From Lentzea albidocapillata (GTDB lineage: Bacteria > Actinomycetota > Actinomycetes > Mycobacteriales > Pseudonocardiaceae): a stretch of 64,000 bases of DNA. Below are positions 50,484 through 58,571 of this stretch, one piece after another; positions within the stretch are counted from its first letter, which is position 1, and every line of letters begins with the position of its first letter. The notes under the pieces are model-generated. The model was given only the letters and a program-made list of their open reading frames with translations, made no database searches and was not told the DNA's origin. The stretch lies in assembly GCF_000719115.1 (NCBI RefSeq), contig NZ_JOEA01000003.1:124001-188000 (forward strand), written 5' to 3'. Position numbers and translations under genes: made by a program.

Positions 50484-51244
50484 CGACCGAGCTGGCCGCC
50501 AAGGCCGATCTCCTGCGTTCGCTGCACGTCCCGGGCGACCCGCTCGTGCTGCCGAACGCCTGGGACGTCGGCAGCGCCCGCGCCGTCGTCGACGCGGGCT
50601 TCCCGGTGATCGCGACGGCGAGCAACGCGATCGCCGCGGCACTGGGCTACGACGACGGTGAGGGAGCGCCAAGGGACGAGATGATGTTCGTCGCCGCGCG
50701 CATCGTGGCGTCGGTCGACGTTCCGGTCACGGTCGACGCCGAAGCCGGGTACGGACTTGCTCCCGGCGAGCTGGTCGAGCTGCTGACCGGGATCGGCGCC
50801 GCCGGCTGCAACATCGAGGACACCGACCACGCGCACGGCGGCCTGGTGGACGTCGGCGTGCGCGCCGCCTACATCGGGGAGATGCGCGCGGCCGCGAACC
50901 GGATCGGGGTGCCGTTGGTGATCAACGCGCGGGTCGACTCCTTCTTCCCCGCCTCGCCGTTCTCCGGGGACAGGAGGCTGACCGACGCCATCGACAGGGC
51001 TCGGGCGTACTGGGCGGCCGGCGCGGACTGCGTGTTCGTGCCGGGAGCCGGGCCCGAGGACCTCCGCGCGGTCGTCACCGAGGTCGGCGCCCCGGTGAAC
51101 GCCGGTCTGCCGTTGCGGGGTGGGTCGCTGGGGGCGCTTCGTGCGGCCGGGGTCGCCCGCGTGTCCGTGGGTCCGCAGCTCTACCGCAGCGCGCTGGGCC
51201 ACCTGCGTGCTGACCTCAAGGAGCTCGCCGGGTCCACTGCGTGA
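50480..51244 (+). CDS. Isocitrate lyase/PEP mutase-superfamily enzyme
   Basis: A 254-residue TIM-barrel enzyme. The family text is LVLPNAWDVGSARAVVDAGF, VPVTVDAEAGYG with the magnesium-binding Asp, AGCNIEDTDH and INARVDSFF. The active-site cysteine motif KKCGH of true isocitrate lyases is absent, so it belongs with the oxaloacetate-hydrolase/carboxyphosphonoenolpyruvate-mutase-like group. GTG 50480 overlaps the upstream stop. It is the last gene of the arsR operon. Confidence 0.9.
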   Translation: MTTELAAKADLLRSLHVPGDPLVLPNAWDVGSARAVVDAGFPVIATASNAIAAALGYDDGEGAPRDEMMFVAARIVASVDVPVTVDAEAGYGLAPGELVELLTGIGAAGCNIEDTDHAHGGLVDVGVRAAYIGEMRAAANRIGVPLVINARVDSFFPASPFSGDRRLTDAIDRARAYWAAGADCVFVPGAGPEDLRAVVTEVGAPVNAGLPLRGGSLGALRAAGVARVSVGPQLYRSALGHLRADLKELAGSTA

Positions 51245-51334
51245 CGACCCGCCGATGGTCGGGATTCGGGAAATTGCCGCCCGTGAGCGCCGTCACAGGT
51301 GCATGCTGTGTGCACCAGCTCAACCCGAGGACTG

Positions 51335-51517
51335 ATGACCATGACGAGTGCGACCGCCGGCTCCCGCCACGACTGGGAGACCGACCTGGAGCGCTATCGG
51401 ATCAGGGCGGTCCAGGTGCTCGACACGCACCTGCCCGCCACGACCGGCTGCACCGAGTGCGGCGAACCGTGGCCTTGCGCCCGCGCGTGCTCCGCGGAGT
51501 TGGTGCTCGAGCTCTGA
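51335..51517 (+). CDS. Small protein with CXXCG-x-PWPC motif
   Basis: A 60-residue protein with GCTECGEPWPCARACS near its C-terminus. The motif recurs in many short actinobacterial proteins and probably binds a metal. ATG 51335 has GAGG 4 nt upstream; a second ATG follows at 51341. It lies 90 bp after the arsR operon and 3 bp before the convergent FBP gene stop. Function unknown. Confidence 0.65.
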   Translation: MTMTSATAGSRHDWETDLERYRIRAVQVLDTHLPATTGCTECGEPWPCARACSAELVLEL

Positions 51518-51520
51518 GAC

Positions 51521-52012
51521 CTACGAGTTCACCCGGTCCAGGAACGCGCTGATCCCGGACACCATCCGTTCGACCTGGTCGTCGAGTGTGATCGATTCGT
51601 GGAACCGCGAGCCCGGTCCCGCGCTCTTCCTGCCCCGCAGGTACAGCGAGCACGCCAGGTCGGCGCAGACGTAGACGCCGACCGAGTTGCCCAGTTGTCC
51701 CGACTTGCCCGCCTTGCGCGCGCTCATCAGCGACACGCCGTCCCCGGAATGCGTGGTCAGGCACCACGAGCACATCGTCTTGCGCGCCCGTCCGGCCTGC
51801 GCCGCCCTGCGCAACGCGATGCCGGTGAGCCGCCCGTCCAGCTCGATCACCAGGTACGAGCGGTCGGGCGCGGCCGGGTCGGTCCAGCCGAGGAAGTCCA
51901 GGTCGTCCCACGTCCGCGCGCCCAGATCCCTGGGTACGTGCATGCGCTTCGCCTCGCCCTTGGTGGAATTGACGAAGGACGCGCGGATGTCGTGTTCGGT
52001 CAGCGGCTTCAT
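51521..52012 (-). CDS. FBP-domain zinc protein (elongation factor G-binding C-terminal type)
   Basis: A 163-residue protein with the treble-clef zinc finger of the FBP/FusB C-terminal domain: MCSWCLTTHSGDGVSLMSAR and YVCADLACSLYLRG supply the two cysteine pairs. In FusB-type proteins this domain binds EF-G and rescues it from fusidic acid; the stand-alone actinobacterial form is not characterised. It is divergent from the TetR gene at 52080 with CCTAGG repeats between. Confidence 0.88.
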   Translation of the reverse strand: MKPLTEHDIRASFVNSTKGEAKRMHVPRDLGARTWDDLDFLGWTDPAAPDRSYLVIELDGRLTGIALRRAAQAGRARKTMCSWCLTTHSGDGVSLMSARKAGKSGQLGNSVGVYVCADLACSLYLRGRKSAGPGSRFHESITLDDQVERMVSGISAFLDRVNS

Positions 52013-52040
52013 GGTCCCGGACGCTAGGCTTACCTAGAGG

Positions 52041-52069
52041 TCCTAGGCAAATAATTAAGGACCCTAGGA
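52041..52069. promoter_or_regulatory. CCTAGG inverted repeats, candidate TetR operator
   Basis: TCCTAGG (52041-52047) and CCTAGGA (52063-52069) are perfect inverted halves around a 15-bp AT-rich spacer that contains TAATTA, a plausible -10. A third CCTAG lies at 52033-52037. The block sits in the 67-bp gap between the divergent FBP and tetR genes. Confidence 0.55.
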
Positions 52070-52079
52070 AGGGTGACGG

Positions 52080-52643
52080 ATGGCACGTGCGGGGCTCACG
52101 GCCGACCGCCTCACGCAGGCGGCGGCGGACCTGGCGGACGAGGTCGGCTTCGAGAACGTGACGGTGTCCGCGCTGGCCCGGCACTTCGGCGTGAAGGACG
52201 CCTCGCTCTACTCGCACATCCGCAACGCTCAGGACCTGCGCGTCCGGCTGGCCGTGCTGGCGCTCGCGGAGTTCGCGGATCGGGTGGCGGAGTCGATCGC
52301 GGGCCGTTCGGGCAAGGACGCCCTGGTCGCGTTCGCCTCCGCCTACCGCACCTACGCCCAGGAACGCCCCGGCCGCTACTCGGCGATGCAGATCGCGCTC
52401 GACCCCGACACGGCCGCCGACAGCGCTCTGAAGCACGCCGAGATGACTCGCGCGGTCCTGCGGGGCTATGAACTCTGGGAGCCGGAGCTGACGGATGCCG
52501 CGCGGCTGCTGCACAGCACGTTGCACGGGTTCGTCTCGCTGGAACGCTCCGGGGCGTTCCACAGCCACCCGCGCGGGGTCGAGGCGTCGTGGCTCAGAGC
52601 CCTGGACGCGCTGGACTCGGTGCTGCGGGCCTGGCCGCACTAG
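52080..52643 (+). CDS. TetR-family regulator (WHG-domain type)
   Basis: A 187-residue repressor: helix-turn-helix VTVSALARHFGVKDASLYSHIRNAQDL, then a WHG-type C-terminal domain with RPGRYSAMQIA and SLERSGAFHSHPRGVEASWL. The last 80 bp of this gene recur, with a 9-bp in-frame deletion, as a fragment at 55736-55806. It is divergent from the FBP gene. Confidence 0.92.
   Translation: MARAGLTADRLTQAAADLADEVGFENVTVSALARHFGVKDASLYSHIRNAQDLRVRLAVLALAEFADRVAESIAGRSGKDALVAFASAYRTYAQERPGRYSAMQIALDPDTAADSALKHAEMTRAVLRGYELWEPELTDAARLLHSTLHGFVSLERSGAFHSHPRGVEASWLRALDALDSVLRAWPH
52557..52636 (+). repeat. Direct repeat copy A (3' end of tetR)
   Basis: These 80 bp match 55736-55806 with one substitution (acagcc against acaacc) and a 9-bp deletion in the latter. 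They encode the C-terminal HPRGVEASWLRAL region of the TetR protein. The two copies flank a 3.1-kb block holding AraC, SDR and MBL-fold genes. Confidence 0.9.
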
Positions 52644-52680
52644 CCGGGTGCCTGGTCCAGGCTCCCCTATCCTGCGGCGC

Positions 52681-53706
52681 ATGGGCCCGATGATCCGAGC
52701 GGCAAGCCTGCGCGGGTTTGTGCCGCTGGTCGAGGAGCTGGGCGGTGCCCCTGACGCGCTGCTCGCTCGGTTCGGCATCTCCCGTGGGTCTCTGGAGGCC
52801 GACGACGAACTGGTCCCGATCACGGCCCATGACCGGATGCTCGACGCCGCGGCCGACGCGCTGGGCTGTCCCGACTTCGGGTTGCGGCTGGCCGAACGGC
52901 AGGACCTGGGCATCCTGGGGCCGCTCGCGATCGCGGTCGAGTCCTCCTCGACGGTGGCCGAAGCCCTGCGGTGCGCGTCGAGGTTCATGTTCGTGCACAG
53001 CACCGCCCTCAGCGTCGACGTCCGTCCCGACCCGCACGGCCGCCGAGGCGTGGTCGCGCTGACGTACTACAAGGACCTGCGCGAGTCGATGTACTCGCCG
53101 CAGGCCATGGAACTGGGACTCGGGCTGTTCCACCGCGTCTCGGTGGCGCTGCTCGGCGGCCTCACGGGCCTGCGCTCGGTGGAGTTTCCGCACGGTCCCG
53201 TGTCCCCGGTCCGCCGGTATCTGGACTTCTTCGGCTGCGACGTGAGATTCGGGGCCCCGGCCGGGGCGCTGTGCGTCGAACGGCAGGTGCTCGACGAGCG
53301 GTTCGCCACAGCGAACGAGACGACCCGCGGGATCGCCCTCGGTCACCTGACGACCCAGTACCCCGACTCGACCGGCGCCATCCCGGCCCGAGTCCGGCTC
53401 GCCATCGCCGAAACCCTCGGTGTGTCCGCACCGTCCGTCGTGGCCGTCGCGCGGCTGCTGGCCACTCATCCCCGGACACTGCAGCGGCAGCTGGCGCGGG
53501 AAGGGACGTCGTTCGAGACCGTTCTGGACGACGTGCGCCGGGACGCGGCGCATCGCTTCATCACCGGCACGGACCTGCCGCTCAGTCAGGTCACCACCCT
53601 CGTGGCCTTCACCGAGCAGTCGTCCCTGAGCCATGCCGTGCGCCGCTGGTTCGGATTGAGTCCCCGGGAGCTGCGCCGTCTCGGCTCCGGCGGAGCAGGA
53701 GCGTAG
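52681..53706 (+). CDS. AraC-family regulator with arabinose-binding-like N-domain (OruR/ArgR type)
   Basis: A 341-residue regulator. The N-terminal region (LRGFVPLVEELGGAPDALLA, DFGLRLAERQDLGILGPLAI, LRCASRFMFVHSTAL) is the Arabinose_bd domain. The C-terminal helix-turn-helix pair is SVVAVARLLATHPRTLQRQL and LSQVTTLVAFTEQSSLSHAV with RRWFGLSPRELRR. TATCCT (52668-52673) ends 7 nt before ATG 52681 and no Shine-Dalgarno sequence is seen, so it is probably leaderless. It is convergent with the SDR-MBL operon, its likely target. Confidence 0.9.
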   Translation: MGPMIRAASLRGFVPLVEELGGAPDALLARFGISRGSLEADDELVPITAHDRMLDAAADALGCPDFGLRLAERQDLGILGPLAIAVESSSTVAEALRCASRFMFVHSTALSVDVRPDPHGRRGVVALTYYKDLRESMYSPQAMELGLGLFHRVSVALLGGLTGLRSVEFPHGPVSPVRRYLDFFGCDVRFGAPAGALCVERQVLDERFATANETTRGIALGHLTTQYPDSTGAIPARVRLAIAETLGVSAPSVVAVARLLATHPRTLQRQLAREGTSFETVLDDVRRDAAHRFITGTDLPLSQVTTLVAFTEQSSLSHAVRRWFGLSPRELRRLGSGGAGA

Positions 53707-53710
53707 GGCG

Positions 53711-54520
53711 TCAGCCTCGGTCCAGCAGCCGCTGCTGGGCGCGGCGGCCCTGGGCGACCACGAGAGGCACGGCTGCAAGCCCCAGCCGGGGCGCCAGGTC
53801 CGCGAGCCGGGCCACGAGCCCGCGCCGGCGGGGAACCGTGGTGACCAGGCGAGGCTTGTCGAGAACTTTCCTGACCGCCTCGACGACGTCCTCCGGCTGG
53901 AGCAGCTTTCCGGAGAAGGACAGGGCCGAGGCCGGGTCGTTCAGCTTGTCGTACAGCATCGGAGTCCAGATGCCGTCCGGGCAGACGCAGGAGATGTCGA
54001 TACCGCTGATGCCGGCGACCAACAGGTCGGCCATCGTGCTGAGGCTGAAGCCGATCGCGGCGTGCTTGGACGCCGCGTACACCGCTTCGCCGGCCACGGC
54101 GGTGAGGCCGGCGAGGGAGACGATGTTGACCACATGGCCGCCGCCCTCGCGCATCGCGCCGATCGCGGCGACGGTGCCGTTGACCGTGCCCAGCGTGTTG
54201 ACCTCGATCATCAGTCGCCGGGTCGCCGGGTCCTGTTCCCAAGCCGGGCCGGTGACCAGCACGCCGGCGTTGTTCACCCACACGTCCAGCCGCCCGGCCC
54301 GAGCGATGATCGCGTCGCGGGCCGCGTCGACCTGGGCGGGGTCGCGGACGTCGACGGCCATGGCGGTGGCGCCGAGCTCGTCGGCCGTCGCCTGGGCGGA
54401 GGCCGCGTCCAGATCGGTGACGAGGACGTGGTGACCGCGGGCGACGAGAAGCCGGGCGATCTGCCTGCCCAGACCGCGGCCGGCGCCGGTGACGACGGCA
54501 CCGGCGGGGGAGCGGGTCAT
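53711..54520 (-). CDS. Short-chain dehydrogenase/reductase
   Basis: A 269-residue SDR: TGAGRGLG cofactor motif (residues 12-19), NNAG, the serine in VVNIVSLAGL and YAASKHAAIG giving YxxxK. The C-terminal extension VRKVLDKPRLVTTVPRRRGL is typical of membrane-peripheral lipid-metabolising SDRs. ATG 54520 overlaps the stop of the MBL-fold gene by 4 bp, so the two are one unit. Confidence 0.92.
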   Translation of the reverse strand: MTRSPAGAVVTGAGRGLGRQIARLLVARGHHVLVTDLDAASAQATADELGATAMAVDVRDPAQVDAARDAIIARAGRLDVWVNNAGVLVTGPAWEQDPATRRLMIEVNTLGTVNGTVAAIGAMREGGGHVVNIVSLAGLTAVAGEAVYAASKHAAIGFSLSTMADLLVAGISGIDISCVCPDGIWTPMLYDKLNDPASALSFSGKLLQPEDVVEAVRKVLDKPRLVTTVPRRRGLVARLADLAPRLGLAAVPLVVAQGRRAQQRLLDRG

Positions 54521-55653
54521 CGCAGCCCTGCCTTGATCTCGCCGTAGGCGATGCCGCCGTGGACGTAGGTGGGCACGACCGGCCAGAAACGCTTCCACGG
54601 GGCAAGCTCGGTCGACGGCAGGATCTGGAGCCACCGCGGGTCCCGCTTGCAGGGGTCGGCCAGCGTCTTCTCCTTGACCATCGAGTCGTACTGGTCCAGC
54701 GAGTCTTCAAGGGTGTTGGCGTTCGGGCAGATCTCGCGGCCGAACTGCTCGTGGTACCTGCGCACACCGGGGATCTTCGACAGCTCCGGCTGCCAGTTGT
54801 CGAGGGAGATCCCGTTCTCCGAGGAGACCCAGACACCATCGGGGGTGTTGATCACCAGCGAGTGGTTGCCGTCGGTGTGGCCAGGGGTCCACAGCAGCGC
54901 GACGCCGGGGCCGAGCTCGATGTCGCCGTCGAACGTCACGAACTTCGCCGGGTCCACGCCGCCGAGTCCCCCTTCGACGTACCACGCCCACTGCATCGGG
55001 TGCAGCGACTGCAGGGTGGCGAGCTCGCGGCGGTGCACGAGCATCCGCGCGTTACCGAACAGCGGCCGGCGCGGCTCGGTCTCGCCCTTGATGACCTCGG
55101 TGGAGCCGAGGATCATCCGCGGATCCTGCACGTGCAGGTGGTCGAAGGTGCAGAAGTCGATGTCGCCGGCGGTCAGGCCGACCTTCGCGAGCACGTCGCC
55201 GGGTTCGTTGTAGTACCGGAGAACGACCTTCTCCAGCAGGTGTCCGCCGGGCACCTTGGCCATGAGCCGCTGGAGGTTCCGGTAGAACGGCGCCTCGGCG
55301 GAGCCGTCCGGGACCGTGGGCTCGAACACCAGCGTGCGTGGTCGTCCGTCCCAGTCGTCGTACTGGACGACGAGCATCCGGTTGATCATCGAGATCAGCG
55401 GCAGCGTGGGCACCGACACCGCGCCGTGAAAGGCGAAGCTGACCGGATAGGGCGCTGCCGCGATGTCCACCGACTTCACGGCACGCACCTGGCCCTGTGC
55501 CTTGAAGCGCACCTTGTACGCCGCCGCGGCGCGTCGCACCGCGGCCAGTCGCTCACCGCGCGGCCACACGTCGTGGACGCCGTCGAACTCGGGGATCGGG
55601 CGGGCGCCGATCCCGGCCAGATCTGTTCCGGCTCGTTCTGCCGACTGCACCAT
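54517..55653 (-). CDS. Metallo-beta-lactamase-fold hydrolase
   Basis: A 378-residue protein with an MBL fold: the metal motif HxHxD reads DHLHVQD, the third histidine is in LWTPGHTDGNHS, and a late histidine occurs in YVHGGIAYG. Text such as IDFCTFDHLHVQDPRMILGS places it with lactonase- or quorum-quenching-like MBL hydrolases, but the long insertions and N-terminus are unusual. Encoded with an SDR and opposite an AraC regulator; a lactone or ester substrate is possible. Confidence 0.82.
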   Translation of the reverse strand: MVQSAERAGTDLAGIGARPIPEFDGVHDVWPRGERLAAVRRAAAAYKVRFKAQGQVRAVKSVDIAAAPYPVSFAFHGAVSVPTLPLISMINRMLVVQYDDWDGRPRTLVFEPTVPDGSAEAPFYRNLQRLMAKVPGGHLLEKVVLRYYNEPGDVLAKVGLTAGDIDFCTFDHLHVQDPRMILGSTEVIKGETEPRRPLFGNARMLVHRRELATLQSLHPMQWAWYVEGGLGGVDPAKFVTFDGDIELGPGVALLWTPGHTDGNHSLVINTPDGVWVSSENGISLDNWQPELSKIPGVRRYHEQFGREICPNANTLEDSLDQYDSMVKEKTLADPCKRDPRWLQILPSTELAPWKRFWPVVPTYVHGGIAYGEIKAGLR

Positions 55654-55735
55654 GGGTGCCTCCTCCTGCGTCGCTGATGCGTCTCGGAGTGCAGTCGAAC
55701 GAGGACCGAGAAACTTGTTTCAGCACGACAAGTCG

Positions 55736-55813
55736 TTCCACAACCACCCGCGCGGGGTCGAGGCGTCGTGGCTCAGAGCGCTGGACTCGGTGCTGCGGGC
55801 CTGGCCCGCCTGA
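55736..55813 (+). pseudogene. tetR 3'-end remnant (direct repeat copy B)
   Basis: Bases 55736-55806 match 52557-52636 with one substitution and a 9-bp in-frame deletion, and the frame closes at TGA 55811-55813. It encodes FHNHPRGVEASWLRALDSVL and a short end, which is only the last 25 or so residues of a WHG-type TetR protein; no helix-turn-helix precedes it. It therefore looks like the tail of a second tetR gene lost by deletion, or a footprint of recombination. It overlaps the convergent VOC gene's 3' end. Confidence 0.75.
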
Positions 55814-56162
55814 AGAAGTTGACCAGGTTGCCGTCGGGGTCGCGGACCAGCAGTGAGCGGTTGCCCCACGGCATCGTGGTGGGTTCCTGGACGACCTCGG
55901 CGCCGGCCAGCTTCGCGTGCACGCCCTCCACGTCGCCGACCTCGAACTCGATGATGACGCTGCGGTTGGCACCCGGCTCGGCCGATCCGGCGGCGAACAA
56001 CGCCACGGTGCGGGTGCTGCCGATCGCGAGGGTGGCGGTCGGCGTCCTGACTTCGGCGAAGTCCTCGTTCGCCCAGGTCGCGTCCACTCCCGTGGCGCGT
56101 TCGTAGAAGTCGGCGAGGCGGGCGACGTCGGCGGTGATGACGCGGATAGATGCGAAGTCCAT
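55773..56162 (-). CDS. VOC-superfamily protein
   Basis: A 129-residue protein: FASIRVITADVARLADFYER for the first module, IIEFEVGDVEGVHAKLAGAE for the second and LLVRDPDGNLVNFFRRA at the end. Its last 12 codons are read from the antisense of the tetR remnant, so the natural C-terminus may have been replaced at that junction. It is divergent from a WYL regulator, with 41 bp between starts. Confidence 0.85.
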   Translation of the reverse strand: MDFASIRVITADVARLADFYERATGVDATWANEDFAEVRTPTATLAIGSTRTVALFAAGSAEPGANRSVIIEFEVGDVEGVHAKLAGAEVVQEPTTMPWGNRSLLVRDPDGNLVNFFRRARPAAPSPAL

Positions 56163-56180
56163 GACTGCACGCTAGGAGCG

Positions 56181-56205
56181 ATACCGGACAGAATCCGCCC
56201 GGTAT
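56181..56205. promoter_or_regulatory. Candidate WYL operator
   Basis: ATACCGG (56181-56187) and CCGGTAT (56199-56205) are perfect 7-bp halves around an 11-bp spacer. The right arm overlaps the first ATG of the wyl gene, and the left arm is 18 bp from the VOC start, so one protein could block both divergent genes. Confidence 0.5.
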
Positions 56206-57196
56206 GTGCGCGAGAATGTCGGCTGTGCCCCGGCCGATCGCACGTGTGCTGTCCCTGTTGGAGCTCCTCCAATCCGGAGGCGTTCGGTCGGTGGCGGAGC
56301 TCGCCTCGCGGCTCGAGGTGGACGAACGCACGGTGCGCCGGTACGTCGATCACCTGCTCGACCTCGACATACCGGTCGAGTCGGTGCGCGGACGGTACGG
56401 CGGTTACCGGCTCGCTTCCGGCTACCGGATGCCGCCGCTGATGCTCAGCGACGACGAGGCCCTCGCAGTGCTGGTCGGTCTGGTCACAGGCCTGATGACG
56501 GGCACGGCGAGCGAGACGGCGGCCGCGAAGATCCGCCGGGTGCTGCCCGCACGGCTCCGCGGCAGGCTCGACGCCGTGCTCGGCTCACTCGCCTTCACCA
56601 CCCCGCCCGGAACGCCTGCCGCCCCGGACGCTCCGGTCCTGCTCGCGATCGCCGACGCGGTGACCCACCACCGGCCCGTCGCCATCCGGTACACCGCCGC
56701 CGACGGCCGGCACAGCGAACGCACGCTGCACCCGTACAGGCTGGTCGCCCACTCCGGCCGGTGGTACGTGACCGGCGCCGATCCCGCGCTCGGCGAGGAC
56801 CGGACGTTCCGGCTGGACCGCATCGCCACGGCCAGGACGCCGCCCGGCTCGTTCGATCCGCCGGGCGATCTCGATGCGGCGCAACAGCTGCTGACCGGGT
56901 TCGCGACCGCCTCGTACCGGTACGAGGTGACGGTGCGGATCCAGGGGACCACCGCACAGATCCGTACCCGGCTGCCCGCGAGCGTGGCCGTGGTGGAGCC
57001 TCTCGCCGATGGCTGGTCGCGGGTCGAACTGCGGGTGGAACGGCTCGACTGGCTGCCCGGTGTGCTCGCGTCGCTGGACCTGCCGTTCGTCGTTGAAAGG
57101 CCGGACGCGCTGCGCGGCCTCGTGGTGGCGCTCGCCGAGAGACTTCTGAAGTCCGTTGCCGGTGGAGTCGCTGACGACCTGGCGTCGTCGTCATGA
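56204..57196 (+). CDS. YafY/WYL-domain transcriptional regulator
   Basis: A 330-residue regulator: winged helix VRSVAELASRLEVDERTVRRYVDHL with RYGGYRLASGYRMPPLMLSD, the WYL region SERTLHPYRLVAHSGRWYVT and a WCX end VERLDWLPGVLASL. ATG 56216 would remove four residues and free the operator; both starts are possible. The divergent VOC gene is the probable target. This is the third WYL regulator in the window. Confidence 0.9.
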   Translation: MCARMSAVPRPIARVLSLLELLQSGGVRSVAELASRLEVDERTVRRYVDHLLDLDIPVESVRGRYGGYRLASGYRMPPLMLSDDEALAVLVGLVTGLMTGTASETAAAKIRRVLPARLRGRLDAVLGSLAFTTPPGTPAAPDAPVLLAIADAVTHHRPVAIRYTAADGRHSERTLHPYRLVAHSGRWYVTGADPALGEDRTFRLDRIATARTPPGSFDPPGDLDAAQQLLTGFATASYRYEVTVRIQGTTAQIRTRLPASVAVVEPLADGWSRVELRVERLDWLPGVLASLDLPFVVERPDALRGLVVALAERLLKSVAGGVADDLASSS

Positions 57197-57278
57197 TCGA
57201 CAGAATCGAGTCTGTGGGTCCACGCTCGACCTGACCGTTTCCGGACACGTACTTCGACTTCCCTGGTCGCGCGCTGAC

Positions 57279-58571
57279 CTACGCGGTGTCGCCGGGGCGG
57301 CGGGTCAGGTTCTGGATCAGGTCCACGACGTTGATCGGCTTCTCCAGGACTCCAGCCCGGTGTTCGCCGCCGAGCACCTCCAGGGTGTGGACGTCGGCCG
57401 GGCCGTCCGGCAGCTGTGGCGCCTCGGCCGGGCCCTCCACCGCCAGCTCCCGCATCAGCGGGTGTGCCACCTGCAAAGCGATGGTGTGCGGCTGGAGCAC
57501 GTTCTCAAGCACCTCTGCGGACGGCAGCACGCCGTTGCGCACGATGTCGCGGTACGGGCCCACGGTGTCGTCGCGGTCGGGGGCGTCGCCGAACCAGCTG
57601 ATCAGGTACGTGCGCAGGTAGACCGTCAGGAACCGCGCGACGGCTTCGGGTTCGGTGCGCGTGCGGGGCATCTCGGGCTGGTTGAGCAGGCAGTACAGGT
57701 CCGCGCCGAGCGGGAAGTCGGCGTCACGCAGCCAGAGCACCGGGTCGGTGTCGCCGCCCGCGCTCACCGCGTCCAGGCACGCGGCGACGAACGCGAGCCG
57801 GTTCGCGGTCAGGTTGTGGTCGGCCTTCTCGCGATGCAGCGCGGCCGTCACCTCGTCCAGTTCACGGCGCAGGGCGGTCACTGTCTCGTGCTCGGCGGCG
57901 CTGCGGTCGCACCGCCGCTGCCACGCGATGATGCGGATCAGCAGCCGTTCGCATTCGCGCTGGTGTTCGTACTTGACGCGCAGCTCCGTCAGCTCGCGCT
58001 CGTAGAACATCAGGCTCGTCTCGTGCGCCTCGCGGAACTCCCGCACCGCCGCCTCGGATCGGCGCCGTGAGTTGTCCTGCTCCTCGGACAACTGCCTGAA
58101 CAGCATGGCCGCCCGCACCCCGTCGTCGGGCGCCTCGCTGGTGTCCGCGTACGGCGGCGGTGCGTCGTCGGGCACTCGCACAGGCCCGCAGTAGCCGGGC
58201 GGCAGGTAGCGCTGCGAGGCCTGCCAGAGCCCGGCCAGGTACGGGTGCGTGGTGTCGTCGCGCCCGCAGCGGGCGTGGACGAACGTGACGAGGTCCCACT
58301 CCGCGATCTCCCGCGCGGTGCGGCCGATGCGCCTGCTCATGGCCTTCTTGGCGGCCTCGAACGCGCTGCGGTCCTCGGGGTCGCCCGCGATGCACGCCGG
58401 TGCGTCCGGGGCGGCCATGTGGGCGCGCAGGAAGTCGCTCGACGTCGGATAGCCCGTTCTGATGACCGTGATCAGCTCGAACGCCAGCTCGGCCGCGAAC
58501 GGGTCGAGGCAGGTGTAGTCGCCGACCGAGGTGGGCAGATGGCGTCCACCGCGACGAGTGCCACGCACCAT
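57279..58571 (-). CDS. Unrecognised 430-residue protein with coiled coil
   Basis: ATG 58571 has GAGG 5 nt upstream and gives 430 residues; the open frame beyond it lacks a start signal. The N-terminal third is compact and Cys-poor (FAAELAFELITVIRTGYPTS, KAMSRRIGRTAREIAEWDLV); a central segment of about 120 residues is strongly helical and charged (RRRSEAAVREFREAHETSLM, LRRELDEVTAALHREKADHN), likely a coiled coil; the C-terminal third has YLRTYLISWFGDAPDRDDTV. I do not recognise a family. No membrane helix is present. It stands alone with 660 bp of largely empty DNA behind its start. Confidence 0.75.
   Translation of the reverse strand: MVRGTRRGGRHLPTSVGDYTCLDPFAAELAFELITVIRTGYPTSSDFLRAHMAAPDAPACIAGDPEDRSAFEAAKKAMSRRIGRTAREIAEWDLVTFVHARCGRDDTTHPYLAGLWQASQRYLPPGYCGPVRVPDDAPPPYADTSEAPDDGVRAAMLFRQLSEEQDNSRRRSEAAVREFREAHETSLMFYERELTELRVKYEHQRECERLLIRIIAWQRRCDRSAAEHETVTALRRELDEVTAALHREKADHNLTANRLAFVAACLDAVSAGGDTDPVLWLRDADFPLGADLYCLLNQPEMPRTRTEPEAVARFLTVYLRTYLISWFGDAPDRDDTVGPYRDIVRNGVLPSAEVLENVLQPHTIALQVAHPLMRELAVEGPAEAPQLPDGPADVHTLEVLGGEHRAGVLEKPINVVDLIQNLTRRPGDTA

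Noticed and set aside
51335..51517. Small CXXCG ORF and FBP gene as a toxin-antitoxin pair
   Set aside because: They are convergent, not in one operon, and neither has a toxin or antitoxin fold.
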